Part shown: positions 15,209 through 23,550 of the stretch, piece by piece
Layout: each line of letters starts with the position of its first letter
Numbering within the stretch: position 1 is the stretch's first letter
Position numbers and translations under genes: made by a program
The notes under the pieces: model-generated
Database searches by the model: none
What the model was told of the DNA's origin: nothing
Seen by the model: the letters and a program-made list of their open reading frames with translations, nothing else
Source of the DNA: Oxalobacteraceae bacterium UBA6018
Lineage (GTDB): Bacteria > Pseudomonadota > Gammaproteobacteria > Burkholderiales > Burkholderiaceae_D
Length of the DNA stretch: 29,241 nucleotides
Direction: 5' to 3'
NCBI GenBank assembly: GCA_002428015.1
Contig: DIZW01000044.1
Location: 1 to 29,241 of the forward strand

Positions 15209-16801
15209 TTACTCGGCGATCACGACCCGGTTCTTGCCGCTCTGCTTGGCCTGGTACATGGCGTGGTCGGCGCGCTTGATCAGCGCGGCCTGGTCCTCGT
15301 TGGGCACGCGCAGCGCCACCCCGGCCGAGAAGGTGATGAGGAGCTTCTCATTGTCGTGCAGGAAGAAATGCCGGGTCAGCTCGCGCTGCAGGCGGGTCAT
15401 CGTTTGCGACGCGGCCTCGACCGTCGTCTCCGGCAGCAGGATCAGGAACTCCTCGCCGCCGAAGCGCGCGATCACGTCCATCGAGCGGATGGTGTCCTTG
15501 ACAATCTTGACCAGGTGCTTGAGCGCGGCGTCGCCGGCCAGGTGGCCGTAGGTGTCGTTAAGGCGCTTGAAGTCGTCCAGGTCCAGCATGGCCACGCACA
15601 GCGGGGTGCCGCGCCGGTCCGAGCGGGCCGTCTCACGCTCGAACACGTCGTCCAGGCCGCGCCGGTTGAGGCTGCCGGTGAGCTGGTCTTCACGCACCAG
15701 CTCGCTCATATGCCGCAGCTTGGCCTCGAGCGCGTGGATGCGCTGCTCGGCTTCCTGCACTTCCTGGCGCGCCTCGATCATGCGGTCGCGCGTCCTGAGC
15801 GCCTCGGACTGCACGGTGCGGGTCTCGCGCAGCACCTCGTCGAGAATGCTGTTGAGTTCAATGATATTGTCGGCGTGGCTGATCTTCTCGGAAAAGCCGC
15901 CGATCTTCTCGTGGAAGTCGCCGGTGGTGGCCGCGACCGAGCTGAGGCGGTCGATGAAGGTCATCATCATGTTCTTGACGGTGAGCTTGACGTCCGACAG
16001 GCTGTGCTTGAGCTGGCTCTGCTTGTAGATCACTTCCTTCAGGCTGCGGGTGGCGTCCTCGAGCGCGCGCTGGTCGAGCGGGCCGGCGATGAGTTCCTGC
16101 ACGGCGTCGATCTGGCCGCGCAGCCAGCTGTCGTCGTCGAGCAGCTCGCTGACGTTCTCCAGCAGCAGTTTGAACAGGCGCAGCAGCAACTCCTGCTGGG
16201 CGGCCACGTCGCCGCTCTTGATCTCGATCTGGTAGCACAGCTGTTTCAGGCGCAGCGCGATTTCGCCCAGCGCCTCCTCGGTGTGGGCGCTCTTGACGGC
16301 CACGCCGAGCGACTCGGCCTCGCCGGCCAGGGCGGGCGAAGGGCCCAGCAGCGCGGCCACGGCGAAGGTCAGGGTGCGGCTGAGCAGGTCGCGCAGCTGT
16401 TTCGACTCGGCCGCCTCGGTCATGGCGGCCAGCTCGATGCCGCCGCCCTTGCGCATATGTTTTTCCACCAGTTGCGACAGGCTGCGCGCGTAGCCGTCCC
16501 AGTCGCGCGCCTTGACGGCGCGGTTGAAGCGCCGGCCGAACTCGGCCAGGTCGCCCGGGGTATCGGACAGGCGGGTGGCGAAGTCGGTCAGCACGTGCTC
16601 GGCGCCGGCGCCGGCCTCGGGCGCGGATGCAGCCGCCGGCACGGGGGCGATGCCGGCGATCTCGTGATAGATCTCGCGGTAGGCTTCCGGGGTCGGGGCG
16701 ATCCGGCGCGAGGCCAGGCGGCGGAAGGCTTCGCGCGCGATCTCGGCGGGGTTCAGGCCGCCGGGAGCGGGGACGGGCGGTTTGACGGGTGGGGTAGCCA
16801 T
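15209..16801 (-). CDS. Diguanylate cyclase with C-terminal GGEEF domain
   Basis: The 530-aa protein ends in a complete GGDEF domain (about 370-530). The active-site loop is GGEEF at 448-452, preceded by the inhibitory I-site RSMD at 439-442, five residues upstream, so it should make c-di-GMP from two GTP and be feedback-inhibited. LDLDDFKRLNDTYGHLAGD is also typical. The N-terminal 330 residues are helical, without a membrane segment or a domain I recognise; a coiled coil (about 330-370) links them to the GGEEF domain, suggesting a soluble dimer. The ATG at 16801 has a GAGG 11 bases upstream, and a perfect TATAAT (16830-16835) gives a short leader. It lies between fliC and a two-component pair, so control of motility is likely but inferred. 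Confidence 0.93.
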   Translation of the reverse strand: MATPPVKPPVPAPGGLNPAEIAREAFRRLASRRIAPTPEAYREIYHEIAGIAPVPAAASAPEAGAGAEHVLTDFATRLSDTPGDLAEFGRRFNRAVKARDWDGYARSLSQLVEKHMRKGGGIELAAMTEAAESKQLRDLLSRTLTFAVAALLGPSPALAGEAESLGVAVKSAHTEEALGEIALRLKQLCYQIEIKSGDVAAQQELLLRLFKLLLENVSELLDDDSWLRGQIDAVQELIAGPLDQRALEDATRSLKEVIYKQSQLKHSLSDVKLTVKNMMMTFIDRLSSVAATTGDFHEKIGGFSEKISHADNIIELNSILDEVLRETRTVQSEALRTRDRMIEARQEVQEAEQRIHALEAKLRHMSELVREDQLTGSLNRRGLDDVFERETARSDRRGTPLCVAMLDLDDFKRLNDTYGHLAGDAALKHLVKIVKDTIRSMDVIARFGGEEFLILLPETTVEAASQTMTRLQRELTRHFFLHDNEKLLITFSAGVALRVPNEDQAALIKRADHAMYQAKQSGKNRVVIAE

Positions 16802-16829
16802 GCTGGAACTTGCCTCGGTGGTCGCATTG

Positions 16830-16835
16830 ATTATA
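16830..16835 (-). promoter_or_regulatory. -10 box of the diguanylate cyclase gene
   Basis: A perfect TATAAT on the minus strand lies about 29 bases before the ATG. A partial -35 (ATGCAA, 16 bp upstream) is present. The surrounding 115 bp are AT-rich relative to the flanks, as expected for a promoter. Confidence 0.5.
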
Positions 16836-16916
16836 CGGATGATAACCGTGTTTGCATTATGCTACCGCCGGGATTAGGCGCCAAAATACCTCTTACTTCG
16901 AGGCATTAAACCATGG

Positions 16917-17564
16917 CTATTCGATCAGCTGGTTCTTGATGGCGTAGTGGGTCAGCTCGGCGCTGTTCTTGAGCTTCATCTTTACCAGCAGGCGCGCGCG
17001 GTACTCGCTGATGGTCTTGACCGACAGCGACAGCTCCTTGGCGATCATGCTGACCGTCTTGCCCGAGGCGATCATGGTCAGGGTCTGGTATTCGCGGTCC
17101 GACAGGGTGTCGTGCAGGGCCACGTCGTGGTCGGCGCCGACGGCCGCGGCCAGCTCCTGGGCCAGGGCCGCGCTCACGTATTTCTGCCCGGCGGCGACCT
17201 GGCGGATGGCGATCACGAGCTCCTTGGGCGCGCTCTGCTTGGTCAGGTAGCCGGCCGCGCCGGCCTTGAGCGAGCGGATCGCGTACTGGTCCTCGCGGTG
17301 CATGGACAGCATCAGCACGGCCGTTTCAGGGCGCTCCTTCTTGATCTGCTTGAGCACCTCGATGCCGCTGCGGTCGGGCATGGAAATGTCGAGCAGCATC
17401 ACGTGCGGCTTGGCCTTGCGGAACAGCTTGATGGCGTCGAGGCCATTCTCGGCTTCGCCGGCGACGATGATGTCGGGCGAGTCGGACAGGATTTGCTTCA
17501 AGCCTTCACGCACGATGGCGTGGTCGTCGGCGATGAAGACGCGGATGGTGGCTTTGTCGGTCAT
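16917..17564 (-). CDS. NarL/FixJ-type response regulator
   Basis: The 215-aa protein has a receiver domain (1-125) and a LuxR-type HTH (about 150-210). The acidic pocket is D13-D14, the phospho-acceptor is D59 (VMLLDISMPD), and S87 and K109 complete the active site, so it should be phosphorylated normally. The HTH region reads LSDREYQTLTMIASGKTVSM and SLSVKTISEYRARLLVKMKL. It is a DNA-binding transcription regulator, with closest general similarity to UvrY/NarL-type regulators. It is 24 nt downstream of its probable partner kinase and is encoded on the same strand. Its target genes cannot be read from sequence; the location next to the flagellar and c-di-GMP genes suggests, but does not show, a link. 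Confidence 0.93.
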   Translation of the reverse strand: MTDKATIRVFIADDHAIVREGLKQILSDSPDIIVAGEAENGLDAIKLFRKAKPHVMLLDISMPDRSGIEVLKQIKKERPETAVLMLSMHREDQYAIRSLKAGAAGYLTKQSAPKELVIAIRQVAAGQKYVSAALAQELAAAVGADHDVALHDTLSDREYQTLTMIASGKTVSMIAKELSLSVKTISEYRARLLVKMKLKNSAELTHYAIKNQLIE

Positions 17565-17588
17565 GGCGAGAGCATAAGGGATGAGAGC

Positions 17589-18677
17589 TCAGTCCGCCAG
17601 GGCCGGACGCCGGGGCGCGTCCAGCCGGATGTCGATCGCGACCTCGGTGCCGCCGCCGTCGGCCGCGGCCAGGCGCATGACGCCGCCGAGCGCCTGGGCG
17701 CGTTCGTTCATGCCGCGCAGCCCGAACGAGCGGGGCTTGCGGCGGTCGGCCGGGGCGATGCCGGCGCCGTTGTCGGCGATCGACAGGCACAGGCGCTCGC
17801 CGTGGCGCTGCAGGCGCACCGTCACGCGGCTGGCACGGGCGTGCTTGGCGATATTGGTCAGCGCCTCCTGAAAGATACGGAACAGGGCGGTGGCGTGGTC
17901 CAGGCTCAGGTCGATCTCGCGTTCGCTGCTGAAGAAGGCGCAGGAAATGCCCGCCTGCTTCTCGAATTCGCCGAGCTGCCATTCGAGGGCGGGCACGATG
18001 CCCAGGTCGAGCATGGGCGGGCGCAGGTCGAGCGAGATGCGGTGCACCGACTCGATGCTGCGGTCGACCAGGGCGTCCACGTAGGCGGCCTTGTCGGCCA
18101 GCTGCTGGTCCGGCGGCAGGCGCTTGACCAGCATGGCCAGCGCCATCTTGATGGCCGTCAGGTTGCCGCCCAGGTCGTCGTGGATCTCGCGCGCGATGCG
18201 CGAGCGCTCCTGCTCCTTGACCTGCTCGATGTGGGCGGTGAGCTCGGCCAGGCGGGCGCGCGAGCGCAGCACTTCCTGCTGTTCGAGCTTGCTGGCGGTG
18301 ATGTTGGTCATGATGCCGTCCCACTGCACGGCGCCGGCCAGGGCGCGCGGGGTCGAGCGCAGGTTGATCCACTTCAGGTCGTTCCACTCGGCGATGGCGA
18401 TGCGGCCCTCCCAGTTCCAGCCGGCCAGTTCGGCGGCCGAGTCGGCCATCGATTCGAGATAGCTGGCGCGGTCCTCGGGCACGATGAGATCGAGGAAACG
18501 GGCCGGTTCGGCCTGCAGCTGGGCCGGGGTCAGGCCGAGCAGGGCGCCGCAGCCCTCGCTCAGGTAGGGAAAGGCGACGGCGCCGTCCGCGCGCAGCGTG
18601 AACTGGTACACCAGGCCCGGCGTGTTGCTGACGAACGCCTGCATGACGTCGGCGAGACTGGGTGGGACTGGACTCAT
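17589..18677 (-). CDS. Soluble PAS-HisKA_3 sensor histidine kinase
   Basis: The 362-aa protein has a PAS domain (about 15-130, with GLVYQFTLRADGAVAFPYLS), a coiled linker (128-155), a HisKA_3 dimerisation box with the phospho-acceptor H166 (SRIAREIHDDLGGNLTAIKM) and a HATPase_c domain. In the HATPase domain the N box is EALTNIAKHARA, the G1 box is DNGAGI and the G2 region is SFGLRGMNERAQALGG. No membrane segment or signal peptide is present, so the signal is probably cytoplasmic. It is the likely partner of the NarL-type regulator 24 nt downstream. The ATG at 18677 has no clear Shine-Dalgarno. It is divergent from greB, with 198 bp between the two starts. The ligand of the PAS domain is unknown. 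Confidence 0.93.
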   Translation of the reverse strand: MSPVPPSLADVMQAFVSNTPGLVYQFTLRADGAVAFPYLSEGCGALLGLTPAQLQAEPARFLDLIVPEDRASYLESMADSAAELAGWNWEGRIAIAEWNDLKWINLRSTPRALAGAVQWDGIMTNITASKLEQQEVLRSRARLAELTAHIEQVKEQERSRIAREIHDDLGGNLTAIKMALAMLVKRLPPDQQLADKAAYVDALVDRSIESVHRISLDLRPPMLDLGIVPALEWQLGEFEKQAGISCAFFSSEREIDLSLDHATALFRIFQEALTNIAKHARASRVTVRLQRHGERLCLSIADNGAGIAPADRRKPRSFGLRGMNERAQALGGVMRLAAADGGGTEVAIDIRLDAPRRPALAD

Positions 18678-18863
18678 GGTGTTTCGTCAGTGGAAATGAT
18701 GTGAGGAATGATACGTGAAATGCGGCGCGCCCGACACAGCAATCGGCATGCACGCCACAGTGGCGGGCGGCGCGGCCCGCCGTCCCGGGCTTGTGAAAAC
18801 GATACCGTCCGGCCAATCGCGGCCGGCCGCATCTTCAAAGGGACAGCGGCCCCCGCAAGCCGT

Positions 18864-18869
18864 TACAAT
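18864..18869 (+). promoter_or_regulatory. -10 box directly in front of greB (possible leaderless mRNA)
   Basis: TACAAT (5 of 6 matches to TATAAT) ends six bases before the greB ATG at 18876, so a start site 7 bases downstream of the box would fall on the A of the ATG. No Shine-Dalgarno precedes the ATG. A -35 box is not obvious. Confidence 0.4.
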
Positions 18870-18875
18870 ACCCCG

Positions 18876-19445
18876 ATGAATAAAGCCTTCGTGAAAGAAC
18901 CGGACAACGACGACGACGACGCCGAAGCGCTGGCGCTCGCCCAGGCGATTCCGGCCGGATCGAAGAACTACATCACGCCGGCCGGCTACCAGCGCATCAA
19001 GGACGAGCTGCTGCAGCTGATCGACGTCGACCGGCCCGAGGTGGTGCGCATCGTGCACTGGGCCGCCTCGAACGGCGACCGCTCCGAGAACGGCGACTAT
19101 ATCTACGGCAAGAAGCGCCTGCGCGAGATCGACCGCCGCATCCGCTTCCTGACCAAGCGCATGGATTCGGCCGCCGTGGTCGACCCGAGCGTGCATTACG
19201 GTAACGACCAGATTTTCTTCGGCGCCACCGTCACCTACAGCAATTCGGCCGGCGAGGAGCACACCGTCACCATCGTCGGCATCGACGAGCTCGATCCGCT
19301 CAAGGGCAAGATCAGCTGGGTGTCGCCGGTGGCGCGCGCGCTGACCAAGTCCCGCGAGGGCGACCTGATTACCCTGCAGACCCCGCTGGGGCCCGAAGAA
19401 CTCGCCGTGCTGAGCGTGAGCTATCCGCCGCCCGCCGAGGAATGA
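18876..19445 (+). CDS. greB: GreB, transcription elongation factor
   Basis: The 189-aa protein has an acidic N-terminal extension (EPDNDDDDAEAL), a coiled-coil domain and a C-terminal FKBP-like domain. The Gre signature WAASNGDRSENGDYIYGKKR (about residues 63-82) holds the acidic tip residues that enter the RNA polymerase secondary channel. GreB rescues backtracked polymerase by stimulating cleavage of the transcript 3' end. ITPAGYQRIKDELLQL at the N-terminus and FGATVTYSN in the C-terminal domain are also typical; the family is usually 160-190 aa. The ATG at 18876 is chosen because upstream codons in frame give a sequence unlike GreB. It is divergent from the histidine kinase, and the DUF3422 gene follows after 27 nt. 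Confidence 0.95.
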   Translation: MNKAFVKEPDNDDDDAEALALAQAIPAGSKNYITPAGYQRIKDELLQLIDVDRPEVVRIVHWAASNGDRSENGDYIYGKKRLREIDRRIRFLTKRMDSAAVVDPSVHYGNDQIFFGATVTYSNSAGEEHTVTIVGIDELDPLKGKISWVSPVARALTKSREGDLITLQTPLGPEELAVLSVSYPPPAEE

Positions 19446-19472
19446 TTTCCCATTCTTACTAGCGAGTTGTCG

Positions 19473-20795
19473 ATGTCGATTGTCAATACCAGCCTGAACC
19501 ACCAGTTGCGCGTGCCCCTGGCCGCGGAGATCCATTCGCGCCCGTCGCTGCGCCTGCTTGGCCCGGAAACCCTGACCCACCTGGCCGTGTACACCCGCGA
19601 CGAGGTCCGCGTCGACGCCGATCACGGCCCGCTGCAGCACGCCCTGCTGGCCGCGCTGTGCCAGCATTTCGGGGTGTCCGGCCCGAGCGGCGACGCCCGG
19701 TATTTCTTCCACGATTTCGGCAACTTCCGCCTGCAGTGGGAAGCCCACACCGAGTTCGCCACCTACACCTTCGCCGAGCGCCACCAGCACAATCTGTCGC
19801 TCGACACGGCGTTCGACCTGGTGCCCCTGCGCCACGTGCCGCAGAAGTGGCTCGAAGCGCTCAACGGCAAGGTGATGGTGGCCACCCACGTGCTGTTGCA
19901 GCCCAGCCAGGAGAGCCTGCCGGAGATGCGCGCTGCTTTCGGCGGCAATCTGCTGGTCGGCACCGACAGCCAAAGCTTCGCGCGCGTGTGGACCGATTTC
20001 GCGATCGCCCCGGACGGCTTCGGACGGGTGGTGGTGCAGGACCTGGGCATGCAGTACCAGCAGGCCGGACGGCTGGTGCAGCGCGTGCTGGAGGTGGAAA
20101 CCTACCGCATGATGGCGCTGCTGGGCTTGCCGCACGCGCAGCAGGCCGCGCCGGTGCTCAACGCGATCGAGGCGGAGCTGGCGCGCTTCTCGGCCGCCAT
20201 GACCGATTCCACCGACGACCTGGCCTCGGCCGCGTCCAGCGACGAGCGCGACCTGCTGCACAAGATCACGGTGCTGGCGGCGCGCATGGAAAAGCTGGCG
20301 CTGGAGAACAGCTACCGCTTCGCCGCCTCCCAGGCCTACTACCGGCTGGTGCAGGCGCGCATCGAAGAACTGCGCGAGACCCGCATCGCCGGCGTGCCGA
20401 CCATCCGTGAATTCATGGACCGGCGCCTGGCCCCGGCCATGAACACCTGCGAATCGATGGTGAGGCGCCAGCAGGCGCTGGCCGAGCGGATCGGCCGCAC
20501 CAACGACTTGCTGCGCACCCGCGTGGGCATCGTGCAGGAGCAGCAGAACCGGCGCATCCTGGAGTCGCTCAACAAGCGCGCGGCCCAGCAGCTGCGCCTG
20601 CAGCAGGCGGTGGAGGGCTTGTCGGTGGTGGCGATTTCGTATTACTCGATCGGGCTGATCAGCTACGCGTCGAAGGCCTTGAAGATGACCGGCCTGCCGG
20701 TCAATCCCGAGATGGCCACCAGCGTGATGGTGCCGGTGGTGCTGGCGGTGGTCTGGCTGGGCCTGCGCCGCATGCACGACCACGTCACGCGCTAG
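19473..20795 (+). CDS. DUF3422 family membrane protein
   Basis: The 440-aa protein begins VPLAAEIHSRPSLRL near residue 14, a pattern I associate with the DUF3422 family of proteobacteria. The body is soluble and mostly helical, with a coiled-coil section (about 260-395). Two hydrophobic segments lie near the C-terminus (about 385-405, GLSVVAISYYSIGLISY; about 415-435, SVMVPVVLAVVWLGL), followed by a basic tail. That layout suggests a cytoplasmic domain anchored in the inner membrane by a C-terminal hairpin. No catalytic motif is recognised and the function is unknown. The ATG at 19473 has GCGAG six bases upstream; a TTG at 19467 is a less likely start. It follows greB closely and is probably cotranscribed. 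Confidence 0.85.
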   Translation: MSIVNTSLNHQLRVPLAAEIHSRPSLRLLGPETLTHLAVYTRDEVRVDADHGPLQHALLAALCQHFGVSGPSGDARYFFHDFGNFRLQWEAHTEFATYTFAERHQHNLSLDTAFDLVPLRHVPQKWLEALNGKVMVATHVLLQPSQESLPEMRAAFGGNLLVGTDSQSFARVWTDFAIAPDGFGRVVVQDLGMQYQQAGRLVQRVLEVETYRMMALLGLPHAQQAAPVLNAIEAELARFSAAMTDSTDDLASAASSDERDLLHKITVLAARMEKLALENSYRFAASQAYYRLVQARIEELRETRIAGVPTIREFMDRRLAPAMNTCESMVRRQQALAERIGRTNDLLRTRVGIVQEQQNRRILESLNKRAAQQLRLQQAVEGLSVVAISYYSIGLISYASKALKMTGLPVNPEMATSVMVPVVLAVVWLGLRRMHDHVTR

Positions 20796-20967
20796 CGCCG
20801 CGCCGGCCTTGGCGCCAGCGCGTGGGAGGCGGCGGTGGCCATGCCGGCCCAGATCGACGAGGCTTGCCGCGGCGCCTGCGACGGCTTCGACCGCTTGATC
20901 GGCATGGCCGCTTAGTGCGCGCTTCGTGTGCTTTAGGGGGAGTGCCGGGCCCGCGGGCGGGCCGGCG

Positions 20968-23223
20968 TCAGGTGCGTTCGCGCTCGACCCGGGTGACGCC
21001 GCTGACGCGCCGCAGGTTGCGGATCAGGTGGGCCAGGTGCACCCGGTCCTTGACCTGGATGGTGAAGCGCAGCTGGGTCATCACGTGTTCGTGGTCCTCG
21101 TCCATGCCGACGTAGGTGATGTTGGCGTCGGCCTCGCCGATCTCGGCGGCGACCCGCGCCAGGATGCCTTTTTCGTTGGTGATCAGCAGGCGGATGCGGC
21201 AGTCGAAGCGGCGGTTCAGTTCGGCGCCCCATTGCACGGCGATCCAGCGGTCCGGTTCCTTGCCGCGCAGGCGCTTGGCGCCCATACAGTCGCTGGTGTG
21301 GACGATCAAGCCCTGGTCCCGGCGCAGCTGGCCGATGATCTGGTCGCCCGGGATCGGCAGGCAGCACGGCGCCAGCTGCACCGACACGCCTTCGCTGCCG
21401 TAGATCGTCACCGGGTCCAGTTCGCTCGGCGCGTGATGCTGGTGCGACGGCAGGCTGGCCAGCTCGTCGTCGATCAGGCCGAAGATGTGGCGCGCCACCA
21501 GCGCGGCCATGCGCTTGCCCACGCCGATGTCGGCGTACAGCTCGTCCATCGACTTGGCCGAGCTTTCGTTGAGCAGCTTCTCGACCGCGGGCGCGGGCAG
21601 GTCGGGCTTGATGTTGAGCGCCACCAGCGCTTGGGCCAGCAGTTCGCGGCCCAGCTCGACGGACTCGTTCAGGTTGATGGTGCGCAGGTGGTGGCGGATG
21701 GCCGAGCGCGCCTTACCGGTACGCACGAAGGACAGCCAGGTCGGGCTCGGGCGGGACGCCGGATCGGTGACGATCTCGACGATGTCGCCGTTGCGCAGCT
21801 CGGTGCGCAGCGAGGCCGGCTCGTTGTTGATCTTGACCGACACGGTATGGTCGCCGATGCCGGTGTGGATGGTGTAGGCGAAGTCGAGCGCGGTGGCGCC
21901 GCGCGGCAGGGCGATGATCTTGGACTTGGGCGTGAACACGTAGACCGAGTCGGGGAACAGGTCGACCTTGACGTGCTCGAGGAACTCGGCCGAGTCACCG
22001 GTCTGCTGCTGGATGTCGAGCAGGGACTGCAGCCAGGCGTGGGTCTTCTGCTGCAGGTCCGACATGTTCGAGTCGCCGGTCTTGTACAGCCAGTGCGCGG
22101 CCACGCCGGACTCGGCGGTGCGGTGCATTTCCTGGGTGCGGATCTGGAACTCGACCGGCGTGCCGTAGGGGCCGATCAGGGTGGTGTGCAGCGACTGGTA
22201 GCCGTTGAGCTTGCGGATGGCGATGTAATCCTTGAACTTGCCGGGCATCGGCTTGTACAGGCTGTGCAGGGTGCCCAGGGCCACGTAACAGTTGGCGAAA
22301 CTGTCAACCACGACCCGAAAGCCGTACACGTCGAGCACCTGGGAGAACGACAGGTGCTTGTTGCGCATCTTTTTGTAGATGCCGTACAGGGTCTTTTCGC
22401 GCCCGTAGACCTCGGCCTGCAGGCCGGCGATGGCCAGGGTGTTCTTGACCGATTCGAGGATCTTCTTGACCACTTCGCGGCGGTTGCCGCGCGCGGATTT
22501 GACGGCCTTGGACAGGGTGCGGTAGCGCAGCGGATACAGGTGGGCGAAGGACAGGTCCTGCAGTTCGCGGTAGATATTGTTCAGGCCCAGGCGGTGGGCG
22601 ATGGGCACGTACACTTCCATCGTCTCGGCGGCGATGCGGCGCTTCTTGGCCGGCACCATGTGCTCGAGGGTGCGCATATTATGCAGGCGGTCGGCCAGCT
22701 TGATCAGGATGACCCGCACGTCGGACGCCATGGCCAGCAGCATCTTGCGGAAGTTTTCCGCCTGCGCCTCGATCTGGCTCTGGAATTCGATTTTTTCCAG
22801 CTTGGACAGGCCGTCCACCAGGGTGGCGACGGGCGCGCCGAAGCGTTCGATCAGCTCGTCTTTCTTGACGTCCTGGTCTTCCATGACGTCGTGCAGCAGG
22901 GCGGCCATGATGGCCTGGACGTCGAGCTTCCAGTCGGCGCAGATTTCGGCGACAGCGATCGGATGGGAGATGTAGGGTTCGCCGGACTTGCGGACTTGGC
23001 CCAGGTGCATCTCGTCGGAAAAACGATAGGCTTCCTTGACCTTTTTGAGTTCGGAGGGGCTGAGGTATTCGGCCAGCTTGGCGGTGAGCTGGCTGACCGA
23101 GGCAACCCCAGGCGCGACGGCGGGCGGCGCGCTGGCGGCGCCGTCCTGGGCCTTGGCCGCGGCGCGGGCGGCGCGCGGCTTCGGTGTGCCTGCGTGCGGC
23201 GTCTCTGGTGTCGTCAGGTTCAT
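20968..23223 (-). CDS. spoT: Bifunctional (p)ppGpp synthetase/hydrolase, SpoT/RelA family
   Basis: The 751-aa protein has the full long-RSH layout: an HD hydrolase domain with HDVMED at about 111-116; a synthetase domain (about 230-365) with YGREKTLYGIYKKM, LDVYGFRVVVDSF and LNGYQSLHT; a TGS domain (about 410-475) with VYVFTPKSKIIALPRGATAL; a helical/zinc-finger-like region with QLAPCCLPIPGD; and a C-terminal ACT domain (about 675-750). The intact HD motif supports hydrolase activity and the conserved synthetase motifs suggest synthetase activity too. It makes and degrades the stringent-response alarmones. The first 45 residues are Ala/Pro-rich and family-atypical. The ATG at 23223 is chosen over a TTG at 23235. 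rpoZ and gmk lie upstream on the same strand, the usual gmk-rpoZ-spoT order. Confidence 0.96.
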   Translation of the reverse strand: MNLTTPETPHAGTPKPRAARAAAKAQDGAASAPPAVAPGVASVSQLTAKLAEYLSPSELKKVKEAYRFSDEMHLGQVRKSGEPYISHPIAVAEICADWKLDVQAIMAALLHDVMEDQDVKKDELIERFGAPVATLVDGLSKLEKIEFQSQIEAQAENFRKMLLAMASDVRVILIKLADRLHNMRTLEHMVPAKKRRIAAETMEVYVPIAHRLGLNNIYRELQDLSFAHLYPLRYRTLSKAVKSARGNRREVVKKILESVKNTLAIAGLQAEVYGREKTLYGIYKKMRNKHLSFSQVLDVYGFRVVVDSFANCYVALGTLHSLYKPMPGKFKDYIAIRKLNGYQSLHTTLIGPYGTPVEFQIRTQEMHRTAESGVAAHWLYKTGDSNMSDLQQKTHAWLQSLLDIQQQTGDSAEFLEHVKVDLFPDSVYVFTPKSKIIALPRGATALDFAYTIHTGIGDHTVSVKINNEPASLRTELRNGDIVEIVTDPASRPSPTWLSFVRTGKARSAIRHHLRTINLNESVELGRELLAQALVALNIKPDLPAPAVEKLLNESSAKSMDELYADIGVGKRMAALVARHIFGLIDDELASLPSHQHHAPSELDPVTIYGSEGVSVQLAPCCLPIPGDQIIGQLRRDQGLIVHTSDCMGAKRLRGKEPDRWIAVQWGAELNRRFDCRIRLLITNEKGILARVAAEIGEADANITYVGMDEDHEHVMTQLRFTIQVKDRVHLAHLIRNLRRVSGVTRVERERT

Positions 23224-23315
23224 ACGCGAAGTCAATCAGCCCCAGTGTGATGAAAGAATACCAGATTGGCGGATTGACACTGAGTCACGCAGGCAGTGGG
23301 CGGCACCAAGACGAC

Positions 23316-23519
23316 TTACATCGGGACTTTTTTCAGCATTTCGATGCCGACCTTGCCGGCGGCGATCTCGCGCAGGGCGACCACGGTTGGCTTGTCCTTG
23401 GCGTCGACCTTAGGGGTGTGGCCCTGCAACAACTGACGTGCGCGATAGGTCGCGGCCAGGGTCAGCTGGAAACGGTTAGGGATGCTCTTCAAGCAATCTT
23501 CGATGGTAATGCGGGCCAT
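23316..23519 (-). CDS. rpoZ: RpoZ, RNA polymerase omega subunit
   Basis: The 67-aa protein starts MARITIEDCLKSIPNRFQL and continues with LAATYRARQLLQGHTP, which is diagnostic of omega. Omega assists folding and assembly of beta-prime and contributes to a ppGpp site on RNA polymerase, which fits its place between gmk and spoT. The length is shorter than E. coli omega (91 aa) but normal for betaproteobacteria. AGGAG lies seven bases before the ATG at 23519. The gene starts 31 nt after gmk and ends 92 nt before the spoT ATG. Confidence 0.97.
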   Translation of the reverse strand: MARITIEDCLKSIPNRFQLTLAATYRARQLLQGHTPKVDAKDKPTVVALREIAAGKVGIEMLKKVPM

Positions 23520-23550
23520 GGTACTACTCCTAAAGGTGATGTGTGCCGTG

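Noticed and set aside
18687..20783. 698-codon minus-strand open frame opposite greB and the DUF3422 gene
   Set aside because: GreB on the plus strand is unmistakable; the reverse translation is low-complexity and has no motifs.
20796..20967. GC-rich inverted repeat near 20947-20970 as a terminator between DUF3422 and spoT
   Set aside because: The arms pair imperfectly and no T-run follows on either strand.
20926..23250. 774-codon plus-strand open frame opposite spoT
   Set aside because: SpoT domains are complete on the minus strand; the plus-strand frame is a Gly/His/Val-rich shadow.
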